From Saprospiraceae bacterium (GTDB lineage: Bacteria; Bacteroidota; Bacteroidia; Chitinophagales; Saprospiraceae): a DNA stretch of 57,214 bases. The notes beneath the pieces are model-generated. The model had not been told where the DNA came from. It made no database searches and saw nothing but the letters and a program-made list of their open reading frames with translations. Shown one piece after another: positions 25,824 through 35,646 of the stretch (position 1 is its first letter; the number at the start of each line of letters is the position of its first letter). The position numbers and the translations under genes were made by a program. Where the stretch lies: the NCBI GenBank assembly GCA_021299835.1, contig JAJTER010000018.1, forward strand, positions 1-57,214. Reading direction: 5' to 3'.

Positions 25824-28742
25824 TTATTTCACAATATAAGTAAAATTTAAACCAAAAGTAGAACCAATTCTAAATCCCTCAGCTAAATATTTGATATTGT
25901 TAAAATTTTGAGTTTTTCTATTTTCAGCATTCAATAAGTTTCTAGCAGTAAAACTAATTTGATAGTTTTCTCCTATCCTCTTAGAAAGCTTGAAATTCAA
26001 AAGAGGAATAGGTTCCTCATAAATATCAGGTGTAGCGAATAAAGCAATACCATATAATTTTCTTCCAGACACATTAAATGAAACCGTTGATTCCAAACCA
26101 TTATCGGTATTTAAATAACTCAAAATGAAATTCGTAATAAATGGTGCTTGTCCTTGAAAAGGTCTTCTGGTCAAGTCATACCTAATATCAATAGCCTTAG
26201 AATTAGTAATTTCATTTTCAGGAATATCATAACCTGAATTAATAATAGCCACATTAGTACTAAATGTAAAATTTTTTAGTGAAGGACTAATGAAGTTAAG
26301 TTGCTTACGTAATTCCATCTCAAAACCATATACTTGAGCATTATCAATATTTATATAAGATAATTCCGGAATGGTTGCCCTTGGATTGAAAGCACGAAGA
26401 ATTGGATCATCGAAATTTTTTGCAAAAAGACTTAAAGCAAAAAGTTCACCTGATTGTGGATATAATTCATAACGAAAATCATAATTCTGAATAATAGTTC
26501 TCTTCAATTCTGGATTTCCAACATTGAAAAAGCCATTTTTAGTGTCAAATTGGAAAAATGGAGCTAATTCTCTCATATTGGGACGTGCAAGTGTTTTTGA
26601 AGCAGCAAGTCTAAGATTAGATTTACTACCCAATTCATAAATAAGGTTAGCTGAATATAAGAAATCAACCAAATCTATGACACTTTCCTTAACAGTAATA
26701 TCTCTACTCTTGACACTTAAATCAGTAGACTCTAAACGTCCACCGCCAACAATCTTTAATTTTTTAGTTAGATTTTGTATGAACATACCATAGGACGAAA
26801 ATATTTGTTGGGTACCCGTATAGAAATTTTTATCATTATTCTGATTAATATAATGGTAGCCAGTAAGATACCTGTTTATGACTCCATTTGCCGTCGTTTT
26901 GCCAATGATGCCAAAATTATCTAAACTTAAAAAATCATTAAAATTTCCATTAAACGAAGAAAAACCAATTTCCGAAGGCACCCCTGAATTATTCATCTGG
27001 TAGCGATACTCCTCAAAATTACGATCTACAGCACTATAAAAGGCACCAAATTTTAATTTATTAGAGCTTCCTTGATTACCCTTCGTCAAGAAAGGAATAG
27101 TTATATCTATTTTACCCTCTGTCTGATTATCTTTTAAATCCCTAAAAAAATGATATGGAAATGCAATTTCTGAATTATTAATATAGAATTGTTCATTATC
27201 AGTACCTGGATCAGACACGGTATAGGCAAAGTAACGTAAATCGGGTTCTCGTTGTAAAGAATTTGAAGAAGCAATCATCCAATCAATATTCGTAATCTGA
27301 TTTTTACCAATGCCATGTTTACCCGAAACCTGAGTGGTAAAGAATTGTCTTTGGGTAAATTCCATGGTATTAGTATTAAAACTTGCCTCTGATTGTGATA
27401 TTTGACCTAAATATCTTCCTGTCTGAGATCGGGTAGTTATATCTGCATCATTGTTGAAAATACTGCTAATAGAAATAATATTTTGATCATTCAATTTATA
27501 GGAAAGATTGGCAATACCTCCTAAATGCGGATTTTCTACACTTTTATTTTCATTTAACTTTTGATAATCAAATAATTCTGTTGAACTTGTATTTATATAA
27601 GTGGCTACAACACCATTGTCATAAAAAGTATAATTATTACTGTATATTAAACCTATATTATAACCTAAATCTTTTCCAAACAATGAAATTTTATTCCCCA
27701 TTGAAAAATTTAAACTCCTGTTTAATGGTGCTGTTCTTTGCGTTGGAATAAATTCATTACTAAGAACCTTGGATGTTTGATCAAAAAGATCTCTTACCTG
27801 ATTATTCTGAGTCCCGGGAGCCCTTGCCGTTAAATAAGTGCTGGAAGACATAAGATTTCGCACCTCAGGATCTAACAATAGCTCCGGGTGAGCTCTACCC
27901 CCGTCATCAAATCCTAACCAATCATATTTTCCTCTTTTCATTCCTTGAAAGTTAGAATTAAAAGAAGATTGCGTATTAAAATCTACACCAATACTTAAAT
28001 TTAAGGTAAATTGATCAGGAAAAGATTTGGTTGTTACATTGACAAGTCCACCACTAAAGTTTCCGGGTAAATCAGGGGTAAAAGTCTTAACTGTAATCAA
28101 ATTATCAATCATTTGTGCAGGAATAATATCTAAACTTGAACTATTGCGATAGGGATCTGCACTAGGCAACGTGATACCATTTAACTGGGCCAAAGAATAA
28201 CGATCACCAAGACCTCTCATAACAACAAACTTTCCATCTTCAACCACAGCACCAGTCATCTGTTTCATTGCTTCTGCAGCATTTGAACTTCCTGTTCTGG
28301 TTATTTGTTTCGAAGAAATACCATCCTGAACAGAAAATGATTTCCTTTGCAGGGTAATCAGTGCAGCGTCTGTGTTTTTAACAGCCTCTGCAGTTACTAC
28401 CACCTCAGTTAAAATTTCTGTTGAAGAAGATAAAGCCACGTCTAAAGGGTAGTTTTCTCCCTCCTTAATTATTACATCTTTAATTTTTAAATCATTGTAT
28501 GAAACATAACTGACGGTTATGTCATACTGTCCAGGATCAATTTCTAAAGAATAAGTTCCATCTATATCGGTAGAAGTTCCACCTTTCTGCTCTTCCCCTA
28601 TTTTTAAAACAATATAAGCGCCAATTAAATCTTCGCCCGATTCCTTATCAACTATCTTCCCAAATACTTTAACTTTCTGTGCATAAATTTCTGAGTAACC
28701 AAAAAACAATAAAGCAAGAAACAAGATTAGGTTCAATTTCAT
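25824..28742 (-). CDS. TonB-dependent outer-membrane receptor with carboxypeptidase-regulatory domain
   Basis: A 972-residue receptor. After the signal peptide (MKLNLILFLALLFFG, cleaved near YAQ) come a carboxypeptidase-regulatory-like domain (VFGKIVDKESGEDLIGAYIV), a plug with the FVVMRGLGDRYSLAQLNGI and FSGGLVNVTTKSFP motifs, and a barrel ending in FGLNFTYIVK. It is not SusC-like and has no SusD partner. It follows a T9SS-exported surface protein, a pairing that suggests the partner delivers or binds the substrate. The ATG at 28742 is chosen over 28778 because the upstream codons fall in a 13-bp hairpin. Substrate unknown. Confidence 0.9.
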   Translation of the reverse strand: MKLNLILFLALLFFGYSEIYAQKVKVFGKIVDKESGEDLIGAYIVLKIGEEQKGGTSTDIDGTYSLEIDPGQYDITVSYVSYNDLKIKDVIIKEGENYPLDVALSSSTEILTEVVVTAEAVKNTDAALITLQRKSFSVQDGISSKQITRTGSSNAAEAMKQMTGAVVEDGKFVVMRGLGDRYSLAQLNGITLPSADPYRNSSSLDIIPAQMIDNLITVKTFTPDLPGNFSGGLVNVTTKSFPDQFTLNLSIGVDFNTQSSFNSNFQGMKRGKYDWLGFDDGGRAHPELLLDPEVRNLMSSSTYLTARAPGTQNNQVRDLFDQTSKVLSNEFIPTQRTAPLNRSLNFSMGNKISLFGKDLGYNIGLIYSNNYTFYDNGVVATYINTSSTELFDYQKLNENKSVENPHLGGIANLSYKLNDQNIISISSIFNNDADITTRSQTGRYLGQISQSEASFNTNTMEFTQRQFFTTQVSGKHGIGKNQITNIDWMIASSNSLQREPDLRYFAYTVSDPGTDNEQFYINNSEIAFPYHFFRDLKDNQTEGKIDITIPFLTKGNQGSSNKLKFGAFYSAVDRNFEEYRYQMNNSGVPSEIGFSSFNGNFNDFLSLDNFGIIGKTTANGVINRYLTGYHYINQNNDKNFYTGTQQIFSSYGMFIQNLTKKLKIVGGGRLESTDLSVKSRDITVKESVIDLVDFLYSANLIYELGSKSNLRLAASKTLARPNMRELAPFFQFDTKNGFFNVGNPELKRTIIQNYDFRYELYPQSGELFALSLFAKNFDDPILRAFNPRATIPELSYINIDNAQVYGFEMELRKQLNFISPSLKNFTFSTNVAIINSGYDIPENEITNSKAIDIRYDLTRRPFQGQAPFITNFILSYLNTDNGLESTVSFNVSGRKLYGIALFATPDIYEEPIPLLNFKLSKRIGENYQISFTARNLLNAENRKTQNFNNIKYLAEGFRIGSTFGLNFTYIVK

Positions 28743-28762
28743 ATGAAGATATTTAAACACAG

Positions 28763-28795
28763 AAGTGGAATGATTCATTTCAAATCATTCCACTT
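28763..28795. repeat. 13-bp perfect intercistronic hairpin
   Basis: AAGTGGAATGATT (28763-28775) and AATCATTCCACTT (28783-28795) form a perfect stem with a 7-nt loop, between the T9SS protein stop and the receptor start. No T-run follows on the minus strand, so it looks like an mRNA-stabilising or attenuating element that sets different levels for the two genes. Confidence 0.7.
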
Positions 28796-28812
28796 TGTTA
28801 TTTTGAAAATTT

Positions 28813-30501
28813 TTATTCTACAATTAATTTTTTAACACTGAATTTACCCGCCTCCGTAGTAAATTTAATTAAATACATTCCTCTTTCCAATCCGCTCATT
28901 TCAAATTGGTCAGGTGTATTTTTCTCTACTTTTACACTTCTTATTTGGCGACCATCCATGCTGAAAATATCAATATAAGTTCTTTGTGAAAATTCAGCTT
29001 CTACAGTGAATGTTTCCTGGATACCAACTGGATTTGGATAAATTTTGAATCTTTCAGTGATATCAAAAGATAGTATCTCTTGATTATTTGTAGCTGTTCC
29101 CGAAAGATGTCCATTTCTTGCTAAAGTTGACCATCCTTTTATCCAAAGTTCTGTTGAATTGGCACTAAATGCACCCTTGTGACTCACATTACTGAAGAAT
29201 GCATCACCCGCAGGAAGATTTGCCAGTGCTGTTGTATAAGCCGATCCACTTGCCGTTGGTCGTGGATCTAATTTACCATCAGCATCTCTGCTGATAGAAA
29301 TAATACCAGGATTTTCCAAACTCGTCTTATTCGCTGTCAAATGGCCAATTAAATCTGATCCTGAAGCATTATCCTGGTTTGGCTGTCCACTGGTTACTCG
29401 GATAACTCCCGTTGCCGATGCATCTAATGCTGCATTACTACCATTGCCAAAAAATATGTTGTTCATGATCTTCAACTCACCCTTAACCAACTTCTGGTGT
29501 GCATCATTTGCCCCTGTATTCTTATCCTGTACTTCAATCACTTTGCCTTTCATCCCAGTTACTATAGAATTCGCAACTACACCCGCCGTTCCTGCTCTAA
29601 ATAACCAACCTACAGGATTCGCCGCCGTAGCTCCTATTCCTGATCCAATATGTGTCCAGTTATATACTGTCGGATTTGAATATGGTGTAACATCATCAGG
29701 TGTCGTTCCGTCTAACTCTCCTCCCGCATCAGCAATATCAGGACGCTGAATGGAAAACCAGAACTGTCCTTTACCTGAATATACCTCATCCCAGTCAAAA
29801 CTATCATCCTCCGCAAAGGCAACAATCGCATATTTTAAGTTCGGTGCACCTCCAAAAAATTCAATACCATCATCTGAATTCGCATATATCTCAATGTATT
29901 CCAATACCGTCTTGCTACCAACGGCTCCTAATGTTAAGCCATTTAATTCACTGCCGCTCACTAACTGACGTCCACCGTGGCGGATAGAAACATAACGCAG
30001 AACTCCAGAGTCATCGTTGTTATCATTACCTCCATATATACCTCTTGGCTCTGTCGTTGGGATTCCCTCAACTGATACTGAACCATTACCACTCTTCTGT
30101 GTCACTCCGTTACCTAATATCACAAGTCCACCCCATAATGCATTATCTTTCGGTCCTAAGTCCGATGGTTTATTTACATCATCTGCTTCAGCCGTGAAAA
30201 TAATCGGGTTCTGTGCCGTTCCAGTAGCATTTATTTTAGCTCCTTTTGTGATAACTAACGCAGATGGATTGCCAACATCAGCTCTCGGGGTAAATTTCAC
30301 AACCGTTCCAGCTTCGATGTTTAAAACTCCACCCGTTTCAAGGAATACAAGACCATCTAAAAGATATGTATTGTTCTTAGTCCAATTGTATGTTTGACCC
30401 GCAACTAAGTCAGCGTCAGTAATTTTGACCGTTGCCCGGGAAAAACCCAAAATAGCAATCAGCAAAAAATAAATAGAAAATAGATAACGTTTGAAATTCA
30501 T
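28813..30501 (-). CDS. T9SS type A sorting domain-containing surface protein (beta-helix-like)
   Basis: A secreted 562-residue protein with a signal peptide (residues 1-22), a repetitive beta-rich body rich in Asn, Gly and Asp, and a C-terminal type IX sorting domain of about 75 residues (ERFKIYPNPVG ... GMYLIKF ... KLIVE). The body reads like a right-handed parallel beta-helix or lectin-like scaffold (LNIEAGTVVKF, GLTLGAVGSKTVLEYIEIY, DDGIEFFGGAPNLKYAIVAF). It has no recognisable catalytic motif. Export through the T9SS would anchor or release it at the cell surface. It is upstream of and probably co-transcribed with the TonB receptor, so a role in capture of the same ligand is inferred. Confidence 0.85.
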   Translation of the reverse strand: MNFKRYLFSIYFLLIAILGFSRATVKITDADLVAGQTYNWTKNNTYLLDGLVFLETGGVLNIEAGTVVKFTPRADVGNPSALVITKGAKINATGTAQNPIIFTAEADDVNKPSDLGPKDNALWGGLVILGNGVTQKSGNGSVSVEGIPTTEPRGIYGGNDNNDDSGVLRYVSIRHGGRQLVSGSELNGLTLGAVGSKTVLEYIEIYANSDDGIEFFGGAPNLKYAIVAFAEDDSFDWDEVYSGKGQFWFSIQRPDIADAGGELDGTTPDDVTPYSNPTVYNWTHIGSGIGATAANPVGWLFRAGTAGVVANSIVTGMKGKVIEVQDKNTGANDAHQKLVKGELKIMNNIFFGNGSNAALDASATGVIRVTSGQPNQDNASGSDLIGHLTANKTSLENPGIISISRDADGKLDPRPTASGSAYTTALANLPAGDAFFSNVSHKGAFSANSTELWIKGWSTLARNGHLSGTATNNQEILSFDITERFKIYPNPVGIQETFTVEAEFSQRTYIDIFSMDGRQIRSVKVEKNTPDQFEMSGLERGMYLIKFTTEAGKFSVKKLIVE

Positions 30502-30667
30502 AAAAAATATTTTTGGTTATTCAAGCCACAATAATATTCTTTACAGGTAAATTGAATTTTAAATCAATGTTAATTTATCATTAAGTCATTTAACGAGATT
30601 AATCAAATGATAATCAATGTTTTAATATATAATTTAAACATTTCGACCTAAATTACACGATATTTGC

Positions 30668-30675
30668 TACCTTTG
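30668..30675 (+). promoter_or_regulatory. -7 promoter element (TACCTTTG) of pyrG
   Basis: TACCTTTG is an exact TAnnTTTG match 27 bp upstream of the pyrG ATG. The expected -33 position is AT-rich without a clean TTG. Confidence 0.5.
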
Positions 30676-30702
30676 TGACCCGTAACAAAACCTTACAAAA
30701 TA

Positions 30703-32322
30703 ATGGCCAAATATATTTTCGTTACGGGGGGCGTAACTTCCTCATTGGGTAAAGGCATCATAGCGGCATCATTGGCCAAACTATTGCAAGCGAGAGGGTT
30801 CAAGGTAACCATTCAAAAATTCGACCCTTATATTAATGTAGATCCCGGGACACTCAACCCTTATGAACATGGGGAATGTTATGTAACAGATGACGGAGCT
30901 GAAACAGACCTGGATTTAGGACATTACGAACGGTTTTTAAATCAGCCCACCTCTCAGGCAAATAATGTCACTACCGGGAGAATCTATCAAACGGTAATAA
31001 ATAGAGAAAGAGCAGGTGATTATCTGGGAAAGACCGTGCAGGTCATTCCACACATTACCGATGAGATAAAGCGGAGAGTAATGTTGCTGGCTTCAAATTC
31101 CAACTATGATATTATCATCACTGAACTCGGTGGAACGGTTGGAGATATTGAATCTCTTCCCTATTTAGAATCTCTTCGACAATTACGCTGGGAGTTAGGC
31201 TCCGATAACTGTTTGGTCATCCATCTTACATTAATTCCCTATTTAAGTGCGGCGGGAGAACTGAAAACAAAGCCAACGCAGCATTCGGTAAAGGAATTAT
31301 TAAATACCGGGATACAGCCCGATATTTTAGTTTGCCGTACGGAACATCCCATCAATATGGATATCCGCAGAAAACTCGCTCTTTTTTGTAACGTAGATGT
31401 TGGCTCTGTCATTGAAGCGATTGATGCGTCTACCATTTATGATGTGCCCTTGTTAATGCTATCCGAAAAACTAGATAGTACGGTATTATCAAAATTGAGG
31501 CTTCCAGACAGAAAAGAGCCTAATTTAAAGACATGGAAATCATTCTTAAACAAACTTAAACATCCGTCGAACGAAGTAACTATTGGGCTTGTTGGGAAAT
31601 ATAACGAATTACAAGATGCCTATAAATCGATTTATGAGTCCTTCATTCATGCAGGTGCGATGAATGAATGTAAAGTAAAAGTTATACCTATTCATGCCGA
31701 AGAACTGGACGGTTCTTATACTTCATTGGAAGCTATTCTTGGTAAATTAGATGGCGTATTAGTAGCTCCGGGATTTGGTGAAAGGGGCATCGCCGGGAAA
31801 ATAAAAGCGATTGAATTTGTAAGAAAAAATAAAATTCCATTCTTTGGTATTTGCCTTGGCATGCAATGTGCAGTGGTAGAATTTGCCTTAAATGTCGCCG
31901 GTATTGAGCATGCAAGTTCCACTGAGGTCAATCCGGAAACACCGGAACCTGTCATTGATATGATGGAAGAACAGAAAAAAATCACCGATAAGGGGGGAAC
32001 GATGAGATTGGGTGCTTATGCCTGCGAATTGAAGAAGAAAACAAAAGCCGCAGTAGCTTATGGGGGTTTAAAAATTTCGGAAAGGCATCGACATCGCTAT
32101 GAATTTAACAATGCCTATTTAGATAAGTTAACCACTGCAGGCTTGGTTGTTTCAGGTGTAAACCCACAATCTGGTCTGGTGGAAATCATTGAACTGGCGG
32201 ATCATCCCTGGTTTGTTGGCGTACAATTTCACCCCGAATTAAAAAGTACCGTTGAGAATCCTCATCCCCTTTTTGTTCATTTTGTGAAAGCGGCATTAAC
32301 ACATAAGAAATCTAAAGTATAA
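30703..32322 (+). CDS. pyrG: CTP synthase (glutamine hydrolysing)
   Basis: Aminates UTP to CTP using glutamine and ATP. The synthetase domain starts with the P-loop [20 protein letters not shown] and includes [20 protein letters not shown]. The class I glutaminase domain has the nucleophile Cys in [17 protein letters not shown], and His-Glu in [11 protein letters not shown]. The 539-residue length is standard. A single gene with its own promoter and a shared terminator downstream. Confidence 0.98.
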   Translation: MAKYIFVTGGVTSSLGKGIIAASLAKLLQARGFKVTIQKFDPYINVDPGTLNPYEHGECYVTDDGAETDLDLGHYERFLNQPTSQANNVTTGRIYQTVINRERAGDYLGKTVQVIPHITDEIKRRVMLLASNSNYDIIITELGGTVGDIESLPYLESLRQLRWELGSDNCLVIHLTLIPYLSAAGELKTKPTQHSVKELLNTGIQPDILVCRTEHPINMDIRRKLALFCNVDVGSVIEAIDASTIYDVPLLMLSEKLDSTVLSKLRLPDRKEPNLKTWKSFLNKLKHPSNEVTIGLVGKYNELQDAYKSIYESFIHAGAMNECKVKVIPIHAEELDGSYTSLEAILGKLDGVLVAPGFGERGIAGKIKAIEFVRKNKIPFFGICLGMQCAVVEFALNVAGIEHASSTEVNPETPEPVIDMMEEQKKITDKGGTMRLGAYACELKKKTKAAVAYGGLKISERHRHRYEFNNAYLDKLTTAGLVVSGVNPQSGLVEIIELADHPWFVGVQFHPELKSTVENPHPLFVHFVKAALTHKKSKV

Positions 32323-32338
32323 CCATAATACAAATAAA

Positions 32339-32366
32339 AGAGGCTGTCCATTTAAGGTCAGCCTCT
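32339..32366. terminator. Stem-loop between convergent pyrG and M1 peptidase genes
   Basis: AGAGGCTG (32339-32346) pairs with CAGCCTCT (32359-32366), with a 12-nt loop, in the 74-bp gap between convergent stops. The U-tract is weak on the plus strand; on the minus strand it is followed by TTTTATTTG. It probably serves both genes. Confidence 0.65.
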
Positions 32367-32396
32367 GGTTGTCAATAATCGAAAGTAATAAAATAT

Positions 32397-34751
32397 TTAG
32401 TTTTTAGTTTCAGCCTTAGCTTTTTGCATTGGATTCATTCCACCGCCACCACTCCAGCGACCTCCTCCAGATTGCTTGAACATTTCGAATCTTGAAGGAA
32501 CCGCCTTTCTTGGGAAAAAATTATTTTCCCTTTCAGTATCTGCCGTTTCCTCTTGCGGATCTAATTCAACACTAACCACTGGTTTGCTTAAAGCAAATAC
32601 CTTTGATACTTTTTGATCATTTAGTCGGAAAATTTCCGCTGGAATTCTTTTGACCTCTTTCGTACCATCCTCAAGATTAAACTGAATAATAAGAGGCATT
32701 ACCAATCCTCCTTTATTAGAGAAATCCAACTGATAAAAATGTAAACCTTTTGCTATAAAGGCTTTCTCCTTTTCACCTAATCCAGTCATATATTGCTCAT
32801 AAGCCTTCTTGTCCGAAGGAACTATGGCATTAGGATCATAATTATTATAAAAATCTTCTAATTCTTTATTCCTTTCTACGGCCGTAGTTGGCAAATCTCT
32901 TTTGTTATTTTGATAAGTAATATCCTTTTCAAGTTCCTCTTTCGCAGTTTTACCTGCTAATGGTTTTTCAATGTCCGGATTTTTAGTATCCATTCTAAAA
33001 GGCGTCACATTATCTAATGAAATATCCACATGATCTGTAGTAAAAAACCAGCCTCTCCAGAACCAATCGAGGTCAACACCCGATGCATCCTCCATGGTAC
33101 GGAAAAGATCAGAAGGTGTAGGATGTTTGAATGCCCAACGCTTTGCATATTCTCTGAAAGAAAAATCAAACAATTCTCTGCCCATAACGGTTTCACGAAG
33201 AATATTCAATGCTGTAGCAGGTTTGCCGTAGGCATTATCACCAAATCGAATAATGGATTCAGAATTTGTCATAATAGGATTCTGCACCGATTTATCCATC
33301 TTCATATAATCAACGATTGATTTTGCCGGTCCACTTCCAGAAGGATAATCTCTTTGCCATTCTTGTTCTGCAAGAAATTGACAGAAAGAATTTAAACCTT
33401 CGTCCATCCAGGTCCATTGACGTTCGTCAGAATTTACAATCATTGGAAAGAAATTATGACCAACTTCATGGAAAATAACCGATAGCATACCATATTTAAT
33501 TCTGTCAGAATAAGTACCATCCTTTTCAGGACGACCATAATTGAAACAAATCATGGGATATTCCATTCCATTACTTGCTTCCACGGAAATAGCCACCGGA
33601 TAAGGATAAGGTATGGTATGCTTAGAGTAAACTCTCAACGTGTGCGCCACTGCTTCTGTAGAATATTGACCATACAAAGGATTTGCCTCCTTAGGATAGT
33701 AGGACATGGCCATAACTAGCGGCTGAGAACTTCCATCAATTTTCACTCCTACGGCGTCCCAGATATATTTTCTACTGGTTCCAAAGGCAAAATCACGAAC
33801 ATTTTCCGCTTTATAAATCCACGTTTTCTTGGTAGTTGCTTTTGTTTTTTCCTTTTCAGTCGCTTCCGCCTGAGTTACAATGACAACGGGTTTAACTGCC
33901 GATTTTGAAGCTTCAAAACGCTTCAATTGCTCAGCAGTAAGAACCTCTTTTCCATTTTGCAAAACACCTGTAGAAGCTACTATATGGTCAGAAGGAACGG
34001 TAATTGCTACAGTGAAATTTCCAAAAGGCAAGGTAAACTCACCTTGACCTAGAAATTGCTTGTGCTGCCATCCATTATAATCGTCATAAACGGCCATTCT
34101 TGGATACCACTGAGCCAGCGTATAAAGGTAATTTCCATCTTCCGGAAATAACTCATATCCGCCTCTGCTGTCCCCAGATAAAGCAGGATTCTGCCTGTCA
34201 TTGATATTATAAGCCCACGAAATATTGAGTACCACTTTACCACCCTTTGCCGCTAAAGGAGTGGGAAGATCAACCCTCATCATCGTTTTATTTACTGTAT
34301 ATTTCAAGTCCTTACCCATTAGGTCGCGAACATATTCCAATTTGAAACCCCCATCGAAGGAATTATCAATCATGGCATTTAACTGAGTCATAGTAGTTCG
34401 CTCTGACATGGTGTTCGTTTTCGTCTTATAGGTATCAGACTCCGGATCTACTATATTTTGATCCAATTGCACCCATACATAAGAAAGCACATGCGGAGAA
34501 TTATTCGTGTAGGTAATGGTTTCCTTACCTATTAAACGTTGTGTGTTATCATCAACCTCCACTTTTATGTCATAATCAGCTCGTTGTTGCCAATAACTTT
34601 CACCTGGGGCACCTGATGCCGTTCGGTAAGTATTGGGGGTGGGTAGTTCAGAACCCAACTGTCTGAAAAGACTTTTGTCCGTGTTTGGCGATTGAGCCCA
34701 AGCGATAAAAGTAAAGCTTGAAGCCACCAGAATTAAAAATAAATGCTTCAT
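32397..34751 (-). CDS. M1 family metallopeptidase (aminopeptidase N-like), exported
   Basis: A gluzincin peptidase (784 aa) with a signal peptide (residues 1-19, ending AWAQ). The zinc site is HEVGH at about residues 427-431, with the third ligand Glu in TWMDEGLNSFC about 20 residues later. The substrate-recognition motif is GMEYP near residue 391 rather than the classical GAMEN; this is common in the Bacteroidota M1-like subgroup. The N-terminal beta-saddle domain starts YDIKVEVDDNTQRLIGKETI. The C-terminus is Gly-rich (SGGGRWSGGGGMNP) and lacks a T9SS domain, so the product is probably periplasmic. It degrades peptides for nutrition. Confidence 0.92.
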   Translation of the reverse strand: MKHLFLILVASSFTFIAWAQSPNTDKSLFRQLGSELPTPNTYRTASGAPGESYWQQRADYDIKVEVDDNTQRLIGKETITYTNNSPHVLSYVWVQLDQNIVDPESDTYKTKTNTMSERTTMTQLNAMIDNSFDGGFKLEYVRDLMGKDLKYTVNKTMMRVDLPTPLAAKGGKVVLNISWAYNINDRQNPALSGDSRGGYELFPEDGNYLYTLAQWYPRMAVYDDYNGWQHKQFLGQGEFTLPFGNFTVAITVPSDHIVASTGVLQNGKEVLTAEQLKRFEASKSAVKPVVIVTQAEATEKEKTKATTKKTWIYKAENVRDFAFGTSRKYIWDAVGVKIDGSSQPLVMAMSYYPKEANPLYGQYSTEAVAHTLRVYSKHTIPYPYPVAISVEASNGMEYPMICFNYGRPEKDGTYSDRIKYGMLSVIFHEVGHNFFPMIVNSDERQWTWMDEGLNSFCQFLAEQEWQRDYPSGSGPAKSIVDYMKMDKSVQNPIMTNSESIIRFGDNAYGKPATALNILRETVMGRELFDFSFREYAKRWAFKHPTPSDLFRTMEDASGVDLDWFWRGWFFTTDHVDISLDNVTPFRMDTKNPDIEKPLAGKTAKEELEKDITYQNNKRDLPTTAVERNKELEDFYNNYDPNAIVPSDKKAYEQYMTGLGEKEKAFIAKGLHFYQLDFSNKGGLVMPLIIQFNLEDGTKEVKRIPAEIFRLNDQKVSKVFALSKPVVSVELDPQEETADTERENNFFPRKAVPSRFEMFKQSGGGRWSGGGGMNPMQKAKAETKN

Positions 34752-34888
34752 TTTGTTATTTTTTCCAATAAGGGAACGAAATTAATGATTAAATATAAGT
34801 AAAAGGAACAAATTAATGTTTCTTCATTAGAAATTCGACCAATAGCACTTTTAACATACGAATTACTATTTTGCTTGCCCAATCTACC

Positions 34889-35590
34889 CTACCCTTTAAA
34901 CTCAAGTGCTTCTCCTTGCTTTAAAACCCTGATGTCCTTGAGTTGACTTTCGTACGTTTTTTTTGCTAATTTTTCAACGAAGCCCTTTCCCATTTTTTTT
35001 TCGTCATGGGTAGCCACTAACATCGAGGCACCACATAATTTCTTAGCTATCAATGCCTTATTATACCCAAGATTTATGGTTCCTCCTAACCAAAAAGGGA
35101 GTTCAAAGGTTGTCGTTGTCGTTATTAATACATCAGCCTTTGGTAAACTTTTTGCCTTTGTCCCATGAGGTGCATATATAAAGGTACCGTCCTCATTTTC
35201 TATCCGAAAGGCAAAATGAACCGGATCAAACAAGGAATTGGTAGGGATAACACTTATTTTAAATGGTGCTTCTTCGATAGGTATCAACACCTTAAAATGA
35301 TTCCAGCTACTTATTTTTTTCAAGATCCCAGATCTGGAAATCACCGGAATATCCTTATCAAATTGAATTAAGGTTTCTTTATTACAATGATCGGTAAATG
35401 GGTGTGATATAAAAATAAAATCAATTTCACCCAAATCGCTCACTCTTGGCTGCTCTGTCAAGTGAAACTGCTCACTGAAAGCAGGGTGAAAATCAATCTG
35501 GGAGGAGGTAAACCACGGGTCAACCAATACCCGAATATCCTGCCATTCCCACATCCATGAACTATCTTCATTTAATTTCACTAACCTCAT
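34889..35590 (-). CDS. Metallo-beta-lactamase (MBL) fold hydrolase, divergent motif
   Basis: From the ATG at 35590 the protein has 233 residues; a longer reading from 35674 would overlap the divergent gluQ gene. The beta-lactamase-like fold is suggested by RVLVDPWF, IDFIFISHPFTDHCNKET and later VLITTTTTFELPFWLGGTIN. The metal motif is HPFTDH rather than HxHxDH, so one of the histidines of the usual cluster is absent, and catalysis may be altered or use a single metal. The C-terminal half has ASMLVATHDEK. Function unknown; possibly an UlaG/UPF0173-like phosphoesterase. Confidence 0.68.
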   Translation of the reverse strand: MRLVKLNEDSSWMWEWQDIRVLVDPWFTSSQIDFHPAFSEQFHLTEQPRVSDLGEIDFIFISHPFTDHCNKETLIQFDKDIPVISRSGILKKISSWNHFKVLIPIEEAPFKISVIPTNSLFDPVHFAFRIENEDGTFIYAPHGTKAKSLPKADVLITTTTTFELPFWLGGTINLGYNKALIAKKLCGASMLVATHDEKKMGKGFVEKLAKKTYESQLKDIRVLKQGEALEFKG

Positions 35591-35646
35591 ATCAAATATT
35601 TTATGGACAATATATAAATAACTATCTTTAAATGGTAATTTATAAA

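Noticed and set aside
30017-30397. 126-codon plus-strand frame opposite the T9SS surface protein
   Set aside because: Antisense shadow of a low-complexity repetitive gene; Pro- and Ser-rich without a start context.
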